Positions 15,701 through 23,706 of a stretch of 64,000 nt of DNA are shown one piece after another. A program made the translations under genes and the position numbers. Location: contig DDTD01000010.1 of assembly GCA_002344005.1 (NCBI GenBank), forward strand, positions 1-64,000. Reading direction: 5' to 3'. This DNA is from Ignavibacteria bacterium UBA2373 (GTDB lineage: Bacteria; Bacteroidota; Ignavibacteria; Kapaibacteriales; UBA961). A model generated the notes under the pieces. That model was not told the DNA's origin and made no database searches. It worked only from the letters and a program-made list of their open reading frames with translations. The number at the start of each line of letters is the position of its first letter. The first letter of the stretch is position 1.

Positions 15701-17116
15701 ACGGCAGCCGTTGCTTCTTTGGGATTTTTGCCGATGGCATTAAGTAATGGTGCGGGTGCTGAAGTACAAAGACCCTTGGCAACAGTAGTTATCGGCGGAT
15801 TAATCACATCAACATTATTGACTCTTATTGTATTGCCCATTATGTATATTCGCATGGAAAAAATGATACATTCGCGCCATCATCGTAAAAAAATACATAC
15901 TATTTCAGCAATCATTATTGTGAGTATAGTAAGTGCCACACCTGCCTTGACGCAACCTATTTTAACAGAGGAAATGGCTTTACGTATGGCTGATACATAT
16001 AATGGTGAATTACGGCAATCCGCTGCATATACGGCGGCGGCACAAGCCCTGCGAGGGGCGGCATCGCTCACTATCCCCAAAACAGATATAAGTATGGAAT
16101 ATGGCAATGTCAATACGTTTAATACAGATACAAAAATATCTATAGAACAAAGATTTGCATTTCCTACATTCTATAGTGCACAAAATAAATTAGCTACAGC
16201 CCACGCAGAAAGTATTGCCGAACAAGAACGTTTAACAAAAGCAGATATATATAAAAAAGTGAAAATGTCGCTGCTCATGCTTTCACGGCTTGAACAAGAA
16301 AAAAAATTATTATATTCTATGGATACAATGCTTTTGCGTATATTGACTTCCGCAGAACAACAATTATCCGTCGGTGATATTTCTATGATGGAAAAAAATG
16401 CAGTTTTATTGCAAAAAAATTCCCTTTATACACAAATACAAGAAAATAGAGCTTCCATTGCCTTTTATAAAAGTGAATTAGAAGTACTCATTGGTTCTTT
16501 TGATTCATTTTCCGTGCCGCCACTGACAGTACGTGCCTCCATGAGTGACAGTACCGTGTTTTTACATCCCTTTGAATCGGTGGCACAAAAAGAACAAGAG
16601 ATTGCATCCGCACAGTATAGCGTCGAAACATCATTATTATTACCTGATATTCGTGTAGGATATATCAATCAATCATTTGTCGGTTGGCAAAGTGAGGGCG
16701 GCGCAGAGCGATTTTATAATGCACGACAAAGATTTTCTTCCTTGACTATTGGACTATCTGTACCGCTATTTTTTACGGCACAACAAGCAAAGCGTGAATC
16801 GGTGGCAATACAGCAATCGGCGGCTGAATTACAATTACTGCACAGAACACGCATACGGGGACATGCATTAAAGCAGTTAAGCGAAAAACAACGCACACTG
16901 CGCTCTTTGATTGATGAAATGGAAAATAGTGCTTTACCTGCTGCCCAAGATATGGCTCTCCGCGCACAACAAGCATGGAATATCGGCTCATTATCATTAT
17001 TTGAAATGGCATATATACAACAAAATGCGTGGGAATATCAAAAAAAATATATTCAAAACCTCGCTGAGTATAATGCAATCCTTATTGATATTGAATTTTG
17101 GAATTTTTCACGTTAA
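12755..17116 (+). CDS. czcA: CzcA-type heavy-metal RND pump fused to a TolC-like outer-membrane channel
   Basis: A 1453-residue fusion. Residues 1 to about 1045 are a complete heavy-metal-efflux RND pump: TM1 (NKIIIGILTIALIIWGSVSV), porter domain with PIDAVPDITNNQVQI, TM4 motif DFGLIIDGAVIIVE with Asp401, Asp407 and Glu414, and a full second half. The DFGxxxDG form is that of divalent-cation pumps (Zn/Co/Ni/Cd) rather than Cu(I)/Ag(I) CusA. After a basic linker (HHRKK) a second hydrophobic stretch (about 1050-1070) precedes a 400-residue alpha-helical TolC-type domain. Such RND-OEP fusions are known in Bacteroidota. The ATG at 12755 is chosen because it starts the conserved TM1. The adaptor gene follows 14 bases later. 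Confidence 0.9.
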   Translation: MLSAIIDFSINNKIIIGILTIALIIWGSVSVMNLPIDAVPDITNNQVQIITISPSLAAPEIERLVTFPIEQANANIPGMTEIRSFSRFGLSVVTIVFSDETDVYWARQQVSERMQAVRSQIPADAGNPELGPVTTGLGEVYQYVVKAKPGYEQQYSPMELRTIQDWVVRRQLLGTPGVADVSSFGGLLKQYEVAVNPLILQSMGLTINDVFTALEENNHNTGGAYIEKNSTALFIRSEGLIRDTADIANIVIKHLPGAMPILIGTVADVRIGNAVRYGAMCYNDEGEIAGAVVMMLKGENSSRVIQSVKKRIEEIQTMLPEGVIVEPFLDRTKMVNNAISTVETNLMEGALIVIFVLVLFLGNIRAGLVVASVIPLSMFIAVIFMNAFGVSGNLMSLGALDFGLIIDGAVIIVEAVLHRLIHNKHFSDGTLLTQGQMNDEVRGSARRMMSSAVFGQIIILIVYLPILTLEGIEGKMFTPMAQTVSFAIIGAFILSLTYVPMMSSLLLSRRIRHSITIADRMMTLFDKLYVPTLRKAMRYPLIISFASLGAFIVSVIILLSMGGEFIPELEEGDFAVDTRLMTGSSLTATIEATQKAAGLLKQRFPEVEKVVTKIGSGEIPTDPMPIEASDMMVILKDKKYWKSATNFDELANKMGNTLSEIPGLSYGFQFPVQMRFNELMTGARQDVVCKIFGEDLDTLANYAEKLGVIIQTVQGAKDIYVEKVTGLPQIVITYNREAMARYGINIREANKIVRAGLAGESTGMVYEGERRFDLMVRIDSSKRTDITDIGNIPIMTASGVQIPLSHIAYVSIKDGVNQIQREDAKRRIIIGFNVRERDVQSLVEELRTKVNKSMTLPVGYKITYGGQFENLEKAKQRLLIAVPAALILILVMLYFAFRSLRYGFLIFTAIPLSAIGGIIALWSRGMPFSISAGVGFIALFGVAVLNGIVLMAEFARLQQTGLRNLPFIVMRGTRLRLRPVLMTAAVASLGFLPMALSNGAGAEVQRPLATVVIGGLITSTLLTLIVLPIMYIRMEKMIHSRHHRKKIHTISAIIIVSIVSATPALTQPILTEEMALRMADTYNGELRQSAAYTAAAQALRGAASLTIPKTDISMEYGNVNTFNTDTKISIEQRFAFPTFYSAQNKLATAHAESIAEQERLTKADIYKKVKMSLLMLSRLEQEKKLLYSMDTMLLRILTSAEQQLSVGDISMMEKNAVLLQKNSLYTQIQENRASIAFYKSELEVLIGSFDSFSVPPLTVRASMSDSTVFLHPFESVAQKEQEIASAQYSVETSLLLPDIRVGYINQSFVGWQSEGGAERFYNARQRFSSLTIGLSVPLFFTAQQAKRESVAIQQSAAELQLLHRTRIRGHALKQLSEKQRTLRSLIDEMENSALPAAQDMALRAQQAWNIGSLSLFEMAYIQQNAWEYQKKYIQNLAEYNAILIDIEFWNFSR

Positions 17117-17130
17117 TTTTATCTACAATT

Positions 17131-18273
17131 ATGAAAACATATTATCTTATACTTTTGACTCTTATTTTATTTGTTGTATCATGCACAGATACGCAACAGA
17201 ATATACCTGCGGAACAGACCGCCTCAGCATCCGATATTATCTCGGTGACAGAACAGCAAAAAAATAATGCAGGCATAAAATCTGCATTGCCCGTGATAAA
17301 ACCATTAACGGCATTATTACATGTGAACGGCTCCGTTGATGTTCCGCCGCAATCATTAATTTCTCTTAGTGTTCCATTAGGCGGATTTCTCAAAAATGTG
17401 ACGGTGTTGCCCGGCAGTTTTGTAAAAAAAGGACAAGTCATTGCCACGATGGAAGATATGGCATATATCGAATTGCAACAGCAGTATTTGACGGCACGTA
17501 CTAAATTAGAGTATTTTGAAAAAGAATGGCAAAGACAGCAAGAATTATCGAAAACAAAAACAGCCAGTGAAAAAACAGCGCAATTTTCTCAATCGGAATG
17601 GCAGACACAAAAAATAACGGTCAAAGCATTGGAAGAAAAAGTACGTTTAATTGGCATACAACCCGATAAATTGCAAGACAATACTATGTCGAGAAGTATC
17701 TCGATATATGCACCAATTTCAGGATATATTTCTACCGTAAAAGCAAATATTGGAGCATATATTCCCCAAGGTGATATTATTGGGACATTAGTTGATCCGT
17801 CTGATATTCATGCAACGTTGACGGTGTTTGAAAAAGATATTGCCTCCATAAGCATTGGGCAAAAAGTACGCATACAAAAAGCGGATAATCCGAATATATT
17901 CTATGAAGCAACCGTTTTTCTCATTTCTCATAATGTGGATGAACATAGAAGTGCGCGTATTCACTGTCATTTTTCGGAAAAACATGAGGAATTATTACCC
18001 GGAATGTTTCTTTCTGCCGATATAGAAATACCAAAAAACAATTGTGTGACCGTATCCGAGAAAGCTGTTGTACGGAAAGGAAATACCGAAGGTGTTTTTA
18101 TTGAAAATGATGCAAATACATTTGCCTTTGTCACCGTAAAAACGGGTATAAGACATGCCGGAGAAGTCGAAATCACGGCTACAATGTCGGGCAATGATAT
18201 ACGCGATAAACGTATTGTCATGCAGGGCGCATATTCTTTATTTGGCATTATGACCAATAGCGGTGGTGAATAA
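17131..18273 (+). CDS. czcB: CzcB/CusB-type periplasmic adaptor of the metal efflux pump
   Basis: A 380-residue membrane-fusion protein with a lipoprotein leader (MKTYYLILLTLILFVVSC, Cys18). The order is beta-barrel and lipoyl half (SLSVPLGGFLKNVTVLPGSFVKKGQVIATM), helical hairpin (about 105-185), second lipoyl half (SISIYAPISGYISTVKANIG), then beta-barrel and membrane-proximal domains. It links the inner-membrane pump to the outer-membrane channel encoded by the preceding fusion gene. The gene order, pump before adaptor, is reversed relative to czcCBA. It is the last gene of the efflux operon. Confidence 0.9.
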   Translation: MKTYYLILLTLILFVVSCTDTQQNIPAEQTASASDIISVTEQQKNNAGIKSALPVIKPLTALLHVNGSVDVPPQSLISLSVPLGGFLKNVTVLPGSFVKKGQVIATMEDMAYIELQQQYLTARTKLEYFEKEWQRQQELSKTKTASEKTAQFSQSEWQTQKITVKALEEKVRLIGIQPDKLQDNTMSRSISIYAPISGYISTVKANIGAYIPQGDIIGTLVDPSDIHATLTVFEKDIASISIGQKVRIQKADNPNIFYEATVFLISHNVDEHRSARIHCHFSEKHEELLPGMFLSADIEIPKNNCVTVSEKAVVRKGNTEGVFIENDANTFAFVTVKTGIRHAGEVEITATMSGNDIRDKRIVMQGAYSLFGIMTNSGGE

Positions 18274-18404
18274 TGGGGTAGTCATTGTTGATAGTTTGTT
18301 TGATGTGTATATAGAAGAAGTTTTGTAGTTTTGAGAGAACATTGGGTGATGAAGGGTTCTGATGGAAGTGGTCTCGTCTTCTGTTTTGGATGATGCACCG
18401 TGTT

Positions 18405-18423
18405 GCTTGACACTTTGCTGCCC
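18405..18423. repeat. 19-base repeat, copy 1
   Basis: GCTTGACACTTTGCTGCCC. It recurs with a single mismatch at 19514-19532, where it spans the DUF932 stop codon. The copies bracket the DUF932 gene and each lies upstream of an island gene, so they may be shared operator sites or a scar of gene insertion. Confidence 0.6.
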
Positions 18424-18436
18424 ACTATGTTTCGTG

Positions 18437-18459
18437 ACAATTTTGTTACGTAAAATTGT
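18437..18459. promoter_or_regulatory. Inverted repeat upstream of DUF932 gene
   Basis: ACAATTTT (18437-18444), 7 bases, AAAATTGT (18452-18459): a perfect 8-bp dyad about 50 bases before the start codon. No T-run follows, so an operator is likelier than a terminator. No regulator is evident nearby. Confidence 0.35.
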
Positions 18460-18508
18460 TGTTTTCTTGCGAACAAGGGAATATTACACACATTTTTAAG
18501 GAGATACT

Positions 18509-19519
18509 ATGTCGAATCCTATAAATGAGAGAACATTTGAAAAAGCAGCAGCTGATCTGAAAAAGCTACTCTTTTCCGTGAAGTTAGGTGATGTTAAAGT
18601 ACAATTGTCCGGCGAATCTACGATTGATGCTAAGCATTTTAAAGCAGTTGTGCGAACAGATGATCATTCCGTCTTTTCTGTTGTAACAGACAACTATAAT
18701 CTGATTACCAATCAACAAGCTCTGGAATGGGGTAAAGAGGCGTTTCATAAGTTATTTCCCCAAATAGACGTTAAGGAGATAAAGCCATATCGGATTCATT
18801 CTCCTTCAACGCAGAGTTTTTGCCATATTCAATTGATTCACCATAAAGTAAATTTTCAGGTGTTTGATCAAGACTTGTGGTTACCTTTTATACAGATTTC
18901 TAATAGCTATAATCGCACCTATGCTCTGTCATTTGAATTAGGGTTTGTGAGAAAATTATGTAACAATGGTGTAATATTTAAGAAAAACACGGTTGAGATA
19001 AGGGCGGTGCATACTAGAACAGCTGACTTTGAAATGAAAATGAATGTTGGAATCGAAGAACTTCGTAAAATGCAAGATGAGTTTGTTGTTTCGATGAAAA
19101 ATCTTCGTCGTTTTTATGTTGATCCTCGCTATATAGTACCATTAGTTTGTAAAATATTAAAATTTGACTTTAATCTACAAAACAAAGATAAAACTGAGCA
19201 AACCCTCTTATATGATGCAAACTATGAAGAACCAAATGAGGATAGAAGACAACTCGATGAGCTCGAACAAGTGGTTAAGAGATTAGCTGCAAGATATTTT
19301 AGTGATATGGGACATAATGCCTATGCCGTATTTAATATTGTTACAGATTTAATCTCGAATGAACATGAAAATATAAAAAAATTTAGACAGTTCACATTAC
19401 ATTCTACGACATACTATTATAAACCTATGGAATGGTTGATGGATTTTGTTGATAAAATTGAAAAACCGGACTTTGATATGGAACAATATCTGAAAGACTA
19501 TTTGAAGTATGCCGCTTAA
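18509..19519 (+). CDS. DUF932-family protein
   Basis: A 336-residue soluble protein with the features of the DUF932/plasmid-and-phage-associated family: KAVVRTDDHSVFSVVTDNYNLITNQQALEWG near residues 45-75 and SNSYNRTYALSFELGFVRKLCNNGVIF around 130-160. Members are common on phages, plasmids and defence islands; their biochemical role is unknown. A good ribosome-binding site (AAGGAGATA) fixes the start. It precedes hsdM by 63 bases on the same strand and marks the left end of the restriction island. Confidence 0.8.
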   Translation: MSNPINERTFEKAAADLKKLLFSVKLGDVKVQLSGESTIDAKHFKAVVRTDDHSVFSVVTDNYNLITNQQALEWGKEAFHKLFPQIDVKEIKPYRIHSPSTQSFCHIQLIHHKVNFQVFDQDLWLPFIQISNSYNRTYALSFELGFVRKLCNNGVIFKKNTVEIRAVHTRTADFEMKMNVGIEELRKMQDEFVVSMKNLRRFYVDPRYIVPLVCKILKFDFNLQNKDKTEQTLLYDANYEEPNEDRRQLDELEQVVKRLAARYFSDMGHNAYAVFNIVTDLISNEHENIKKFRQFTLHSTTYYYKPMEWLMDFVDKIEKPDFDMEQYLKDYLKYAA

Positions 19520-19532
19520 CACTTTGCTGCCC
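19514..19532. repeat. 19-base repeat, copy 2
   Basis: GCTTAACACTTTGCTGCCC, one mismatch from 18405-18423. It overlaps the last codons and stop of the DUF932 gene and lies 50 bases before the hsdM start. Confidence 0.6.
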
Positions 19533-19582
19533 TTACGAAATAGCCGGGCAGACATTTCATATATTCTACTTATAAATACATT

Positions 19583-22318
19583 ATGGCGATAAAAAAATCC
19601 GAATTATACAGCTCACTCTGGGCAAGTTGCGATGAGTTACGTGGAGGCATGGATGCAAGTCAATACAAAGACTATGTATTGTTTATGCTCTTTATTAAAT
19701 ATATTTCCGACAAGTATGCTGAGAGTGATGATTTTGCTCCGGCAGTGACTATACCTACAGGCTCAAGCTTTAAAGACATGTTGGATTTAAGGGGTAAAGA
19801 TGATATTGGTGAAAAAATCAATACCCAGATTATTCAACCTCTTATTGATGCTAATTCTCGGTTAGCGCGCAGTGATTTCCCTGATTTCAATGATCCTAAT
19901 AAATTAGGAGAAGGCAAAGCAAAAGTTGATCGATTAACCAATCTTATCAATATTTTCAACAGTCCGGCGCTGGACTTTTCTAAGAATCGTGCTGATCATG
20001 ATGATATTTTAGGGGATGCCTATGAATACTTGATGCGTCATTTTGCTACTGAAAGCGGAAAAAGTAAAGGACAATTCTATACTCCGTCAGAAGTCAGTAG
20101 AATCTTAGCTAAAGTGATAGGTATTAGCTCTAAAAATTCTGTTGCTGCAACTACTGCTTATGACCCCACATGTGGCTCGGGTTCTTTGCTTTTAAAGGTA
20201 GCTGCCGAAGCAGGTAAAAAAATTACTCTTGAAGGACAAGAAATGGATGTTACTACATCAGGTTTGGCAAGGATGAACATGATTCTCCACGATTTTCCAA
20301 CGGCGAATATTATGGCAGGAAATACAATTTCTAATCCTAAATTCTTAGATGGTAATAATTTACGCACGTATGATTATGTGGTGGCAAATCCTCCTTTCTC
20401 CGATAAAACGTGGAGTACCGGTATAGTCCCGTCTGCGGATTCATACAAAAGATTTGAATGGGGGACACCCCCTGCAAAACAGGGAGATTATGCCTATTTA
20501 CTCCATATTATTCGTTCTATGAAAAGTACTGGTAAAGCCGCATGTATTTTACCGCATGGCGTATTGTTTAGAGGAAATGCGGAAGCAGGTATTCGGCGAA
20601 AATTAATACAATCAGGCTTTCTGAAAGGCATTATAGGATTACCGCCTAATTTGTTCTATGGAACAGGTATTGCCGCATGTATTCTTGTCTTAGATAAGGA
20701 AAATGCCCATGCTCGAAAAGGTGTTTTTATGATTGATGCTTCAAAAGGTTTTATGAAAGATGGTAATAAAAACCGCCTTCGTGAGCAAGACATTCATAAA
20801 ATTGTTGATGTGTTTACGAAAATGGAAGTTATTGATAAGTTTTCCCGAATGATTCCTATTGATGAAATTATACATCCGAAAAATGATTGTAATCTCAATA
20901 TACCGCGCTATATTGATTCTGCTGAAACCGAAGATATTCAAGACATTGAAGCACATTTATGTGGCGGTATTCCCCAATGTGATATTGATGCTTTGGACGA
21001 TTATTGGAATGTTTTGCCAAATTTGCGAAAAATACTCTTCAAAAAAGTTCGACCCGCGTATTTTGAGGCAAAAGTAAAACCGGAAGATATTAATCACGCT
21101 ATTGTCAGTAATAAAGAATTTCAAGAATTACAACAACAAAATACAGAAATTTTTGATAAATGGAAAAAAGACATCATCGTAGCTTTGCACAAGTTTAATA
21201 AAGATTCCCATCCTAAAGATTTGATAGAACTGATTTCTGAAAAATTATTGGTAGAATTTAAGAAAGCTAAGCTTATTGATCCTTATGATGTATATCAACA
21301 TTTGATGGATTTCTGGAATAATACTATGCAAGATGATGCTTACTTGATTGCAGCCGATGGGTGGAAAGCTGAAACAAGAAGAGTAATCGAAGAGGTAAAA
21401 GCAGGAAAAAACAAAGGAGAAATAAAAGACAAAGGATGGGTTTGTGATTTGTTGCCCAAAGAATTTATTGTTAATAGATTTTTTAGTAATCAACGTGATA
21501 TTATACTTACAAAACAGGCTGAGTTAGAACAACTTGACGCTGAATTGCAGTCACTTCTAGACGATAATGGTGGCGAGGACGGTGTGTTGAAAGATGTCAC
21601 CACAAAATTAGAAGCTGAAAGTATAAGAAATGAATTGATGCTTTCTTTATGGAATGAAGAATATCCAAAAGAATATGCAAAACATGATGCACTCTTAAAA
21701 GAAATACAAAAATTAGAGTCGCAGTTAACAGAATTGCGTATCAATGAATTTATTGTCAAATTACGAGATAGTAAAGGAATGTTGAAAACTAAAACTATAA
21801 AAGAAAGACTTCAGAAATCTCATGATGATGCAGAAAAAAATATTCTGAATTCTTTTGTCGAATATGATCAATTGTTGAAAGAAAATAATAAGTTACAAAG
21901 ACAAAATATGGTAAGTGTGAAAAATTATTATATCAGTCAATTAAGTCTTGATCCTCTACCCGAAAAATTTTCGGATTTATATGCTGTGGTCTCCTATATT
22001 GAAAAATCAGAAATATTTAGCGAATTAAAATCTGAAGTGAAGTCTTTGGAAATAGATTTGGATTTCTATGCTTATGCAAAGTATCCTGAATTATCCGAAT
22101 CGGAGATACAGTTAATTCTGATTAAGGATAAATGGTTGCCCTTTATTCAGAGCGTTGTTGTAACCGAAATGGACAATATCAGCCACCGACTGACGCAACG
22201 TATTAAAGAATTGGCTGACCGTTATGAAACACCCATGCCAAAACTGATAGACGAAGTTCATGCGCTGGAAGAAAAAGTACATGCCCATCTTCAAAATATG
22301 GGATTTGTATGGAAATAG
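19583..22318 (+). CDS. hsdM: Type I restriction-modification methyltransferase subunit HsdM, extended
   Basis: A 911-residue N6-adenine methyltransferase subunit. Residues 1-140 are the HsdM N-terminal helical domain. The catalytic domain has the SAM site DPTCGSG (194-200) and the adenine motif IV NPPF (269-272), preceded by GQFYTP (163-168). It pairs with HsdS to methylate the host recognition site. Usual HsdM is about 500-550 residues; here roughly 370 more follow, largely charged alpha-helix with probable coiled coil (about 640-800). The extension is in frame throughout and recurs in some HsdM proteins, but its role is unclear. hsdS follows after a small overlapping frame. Confidence 0.93.
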   Translation: MAIKKSELYSSLWASCDELRGGMDASQYKDYVLFMLFIKYISDKYAESDDFAPAVTIPTGSSFKDMLDLRGKDDIGEKINTQIIQPLIDANSRLARSDFPDFNDPNKLGEGKAKVDRLTNLINIFNSPALDFSKNRADHDDILGDAYEYLMRHFATESGKSKGQFYTPSEVSRILAKVIGISSKNSVAATTAYDPTCGSGSLLLKVAAEAGKKITLEGQEMDVTTSGLARMNMILHDFPTANIMAGNTISNPKFLDGNNLRTYDYVVANPPFSDKTWSTGIVPSADSYKRFEWGTPPAKQGDYAYLLHIIRSMKSTGKAACILPHGVLFRGNAEAGIRRKLIQSGFLKGIIGLPPNLFYGTGIAACILVLDKENAHARKGVFMIDASKGFMKDGNKNRLREQDIHKIVDVFTKMEVIDKFSRMIPIDEIIHPKNDCNLNIPRYIDSAETEDIQDIEAHLCGGIPQCDIDALDDYWNVLPNLRKILFKKVRPAYFEAKVKPEDINHAIVSNKEFQELQQQNTEIFDKWKKDIIVALHKFNKDSHPKDLIELISEKLLVEFKKAKLIDPYDVYQHLMDFWNNTMQDDAYLIAADGWKAETRRVIEEVKAGKNKGEIKDKGWVCDLLPKEFIVNRFFSNQRDIILTKQAELEQLDAELQSLLDDNGGEDGVLKDVTTKLEAESIRNELMLSLWNEEYPKEYAKHDALLKEIQKLESQLTELRINEFIVKLRDSKGMLKTKTIKERLQKSHDDAEKNILNSFVEYDQLLKENNKLQRQNMVSVKNYYISQLSLDPLPEKFSDLYAVVSYIEKSEIFSELKSEVKSLEIDLDFYAYAKYPELSESEIQLILIKDKWLPFIQSVVVTEMDNISHRLTQRIKELADRYETPMPKLIDEVHALEEKVHAHLQNMGFVWK

Positions 22319-22437
22319 TAACACACAACAAAGAATATCACTTTCCCCGACTTGGCAGCAAAGTACTTATCCAAAACTTCAAATCCGGTCTTCCATCCAT
22401 CGAAGAAATTGAAAAAGAACTGCACTATGAAAAATAA
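22309..22437 (+). CDS. Small open frame bridging hsdM and hsdS (42 residues)
   Basis: MEIVTHNKEYHFPRLGSKVL and onwards to ELHYEK. It starts within the last codons of hsdM and ends inside the first codons of hsdS, overlapping each by about 10 bases in another frame. The composition looks protein-like, and it fills the gap exactly, so it may couple translation of the two subunits or encode a small partner. No homologue comes to mind. It may simply be a chance frame or a remnant of an older gene end. Confidence 0.4.
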   Translation: MEIVTHNKEYHFPRLGSKVLIQNFKSGLPSIEEIEKELHYEK

Positions 22438-23662
22438 TACGACTTTTAAACAGACAGAAATAGGAATGATTCCCAGTGATTGGGAGGTGAGAAATATTGT
22501 TGAAAATTCAACTATGAAAGCTCGAATAGGTTGGCAAGGGTTAACTGTATCTGAATATTTGGATAAAGGAGATTATTTGTTAATCACTGGAACTGATTTT
22601 GTTAATGGAAAAATAAAATGGGATAGTTGTCATTTCGTTGAAAAATCAAGGTATGACCAAGACAAAAATATTCAAATCAAAGAAGGCGATATATTAATCA
22701 CCAAAGATGGAACTATAGGTAAGATAGCCTTTGTTGATGAATTGCCTTTACCTTCGACTTTGAATAGTGGTGTTTTTGTTATTAGGCCAAAGAAAAATGA
22801 CAATTATTTACCTAAATTCTTATTTTATATTTTTAACTCTTTGTTCTTCAATGATTTTTTGAATCGTCTAACGGCAGGTTCTACAATAGTTCACCTTTAT
22901 CAAAAAGATTTTACAAGTTTTAGTTTCCCTCTTCCCCCCACCCTTGCCGAGCAAAAAGCCATTGCCACCGCCTTAAACGATGCCGACGCTCTCATTCAGA
23001 AATTAGAACAACTCATTGCCAAAAAAAGAAATATCAAAACAGGGGCAATGCAGGAATTGCTCAAACCGAAAAAGGGGTGGGAAATGAAGATGTTGGGGGA
23101 AATAGCACTTTTCTATAAGGGAAAAGGTCTTGCAAAAAGTCAAATTAACACTGATGGCAAAACAAAATGTATACACTATGGTGAATTGTTTATTAAATAC
23201 AAGGAACAAATAACAGAAGTAACTGGAAAAACAAATGCTTTTGAGGGGGCATTTTATTCGAAGGTCAATGATGTTTTAATGCCTACATCAGATGTTACAC
23301 CTAATGGTTTGGCAACTGCCAGTTGTTTAAATGAGGATGACGTTATTCTTGGCGGTGATGTGTTAGTAATAAGAATTCCAAATTCTATTGTTAATGGCAG
23401 TTTTCTTTCATACTTCATTAAGTTGAATAGAAATGAAATAATGAAATTAGTGAAAGGAGTAACCGTATTTCATTTACACGCTTCCGATATGAAAGATTTT
23501 ATTCTTCATTATCCCAAAATTGAAGAGCAGAATAAAATAGCTCAAATACTTTTTGAAATGGAAATTGAAATACAGTCGATGGAATCGCAATTGGAGAAAT
23601 ACAAAATGATAAAGCAGGGCATGATGCAGAATTTATTGACGGGCAAAATACGATTGATTTAA
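22427..23662 (+). CDS. hsdS: Type I restriction-modification specificity subunit HsdS
   Basis: A 411-residue protein with two target-recognition domains. TRD1 (about 10-180) begins with the typical FKQTEIGMIPSDWEV. A conserved central region, PPTLAEQKAIATALNDADALI then a helical spacer (about 165-220), separates it from TRD2 (about 222-375), which ends with IEEQNKIAQILFEMEIEIQS and MMQNLLTGKIRL. Each domain would read half of a bipartite DNA target. I start at the ATG at 22427, directly before the conserved FKQTEIG block. Confidence 0.92.
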   Translation: MKNNTTFKQTEIGMIPSDWEVRNIVENSTMKARIGWQGLTVSEYLDKGDYLLITGTDFVNGKIKWDSCHFVEKSRYDQDKNIQIKEGDILITKDGTIGKIAFVDELPLPSTLNSGVFVIRPKKNDNYLPKFLFYIFNSLFFNDFLNRLTAGSTIVHLYQKDFTSFSFPLPPTLAEQKAIATALNDADALIQKLEQLIAKKRNIKTGAMQELLKPKKGWEMKMLGEIALFYKGKGLAKSQINTDGKTKCIHYGELFIKYKEQITEVTGKTNAFEGAFYSKVNDVLMPTSDVTPNGLATASCLNEDDVILGGDVLVIRIPNSIVNGSFLSYFIKLNRNEIMKLVKGVTVFHLHASDMKDFILHYPKIEEQNKIAQILFEMEIEIQSMESQLEKYKMIKQGMMQNLLTGKIRLI

Positions 23663-23706
23663 TTCATTGAGATATTCCATGCAATGTCATCATCAACACA
23701 ATAATA

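Larger units (their letters stand above)
18274..18508 (+). other. Intergenic region at the left border of the restriction island
   Basis: 235 bases without a convincing gene. It holds one copy of a 19-base repeat (18405-18423), a perfect 8-bp dyad (18437-18459) and a strong AAGGAGATA ribosome-binding site 4 bases before the DUF932 start codon. It separates the metal-efflux operon from the island. Confidence 0.6.

Noticed and set aside
15457..15855. 132-codon minus-strand frame inside czcA
   Set aside because: Antisense to conserved RND transmembrane segments; no start signal, no recognisable protein.
18509..19519. Prophage at the DUF932 gene
   Set aside because: No integrase, terminase, capsid or lysis gene is nearby; DUF932 also occurs in defence islands and plasmids.
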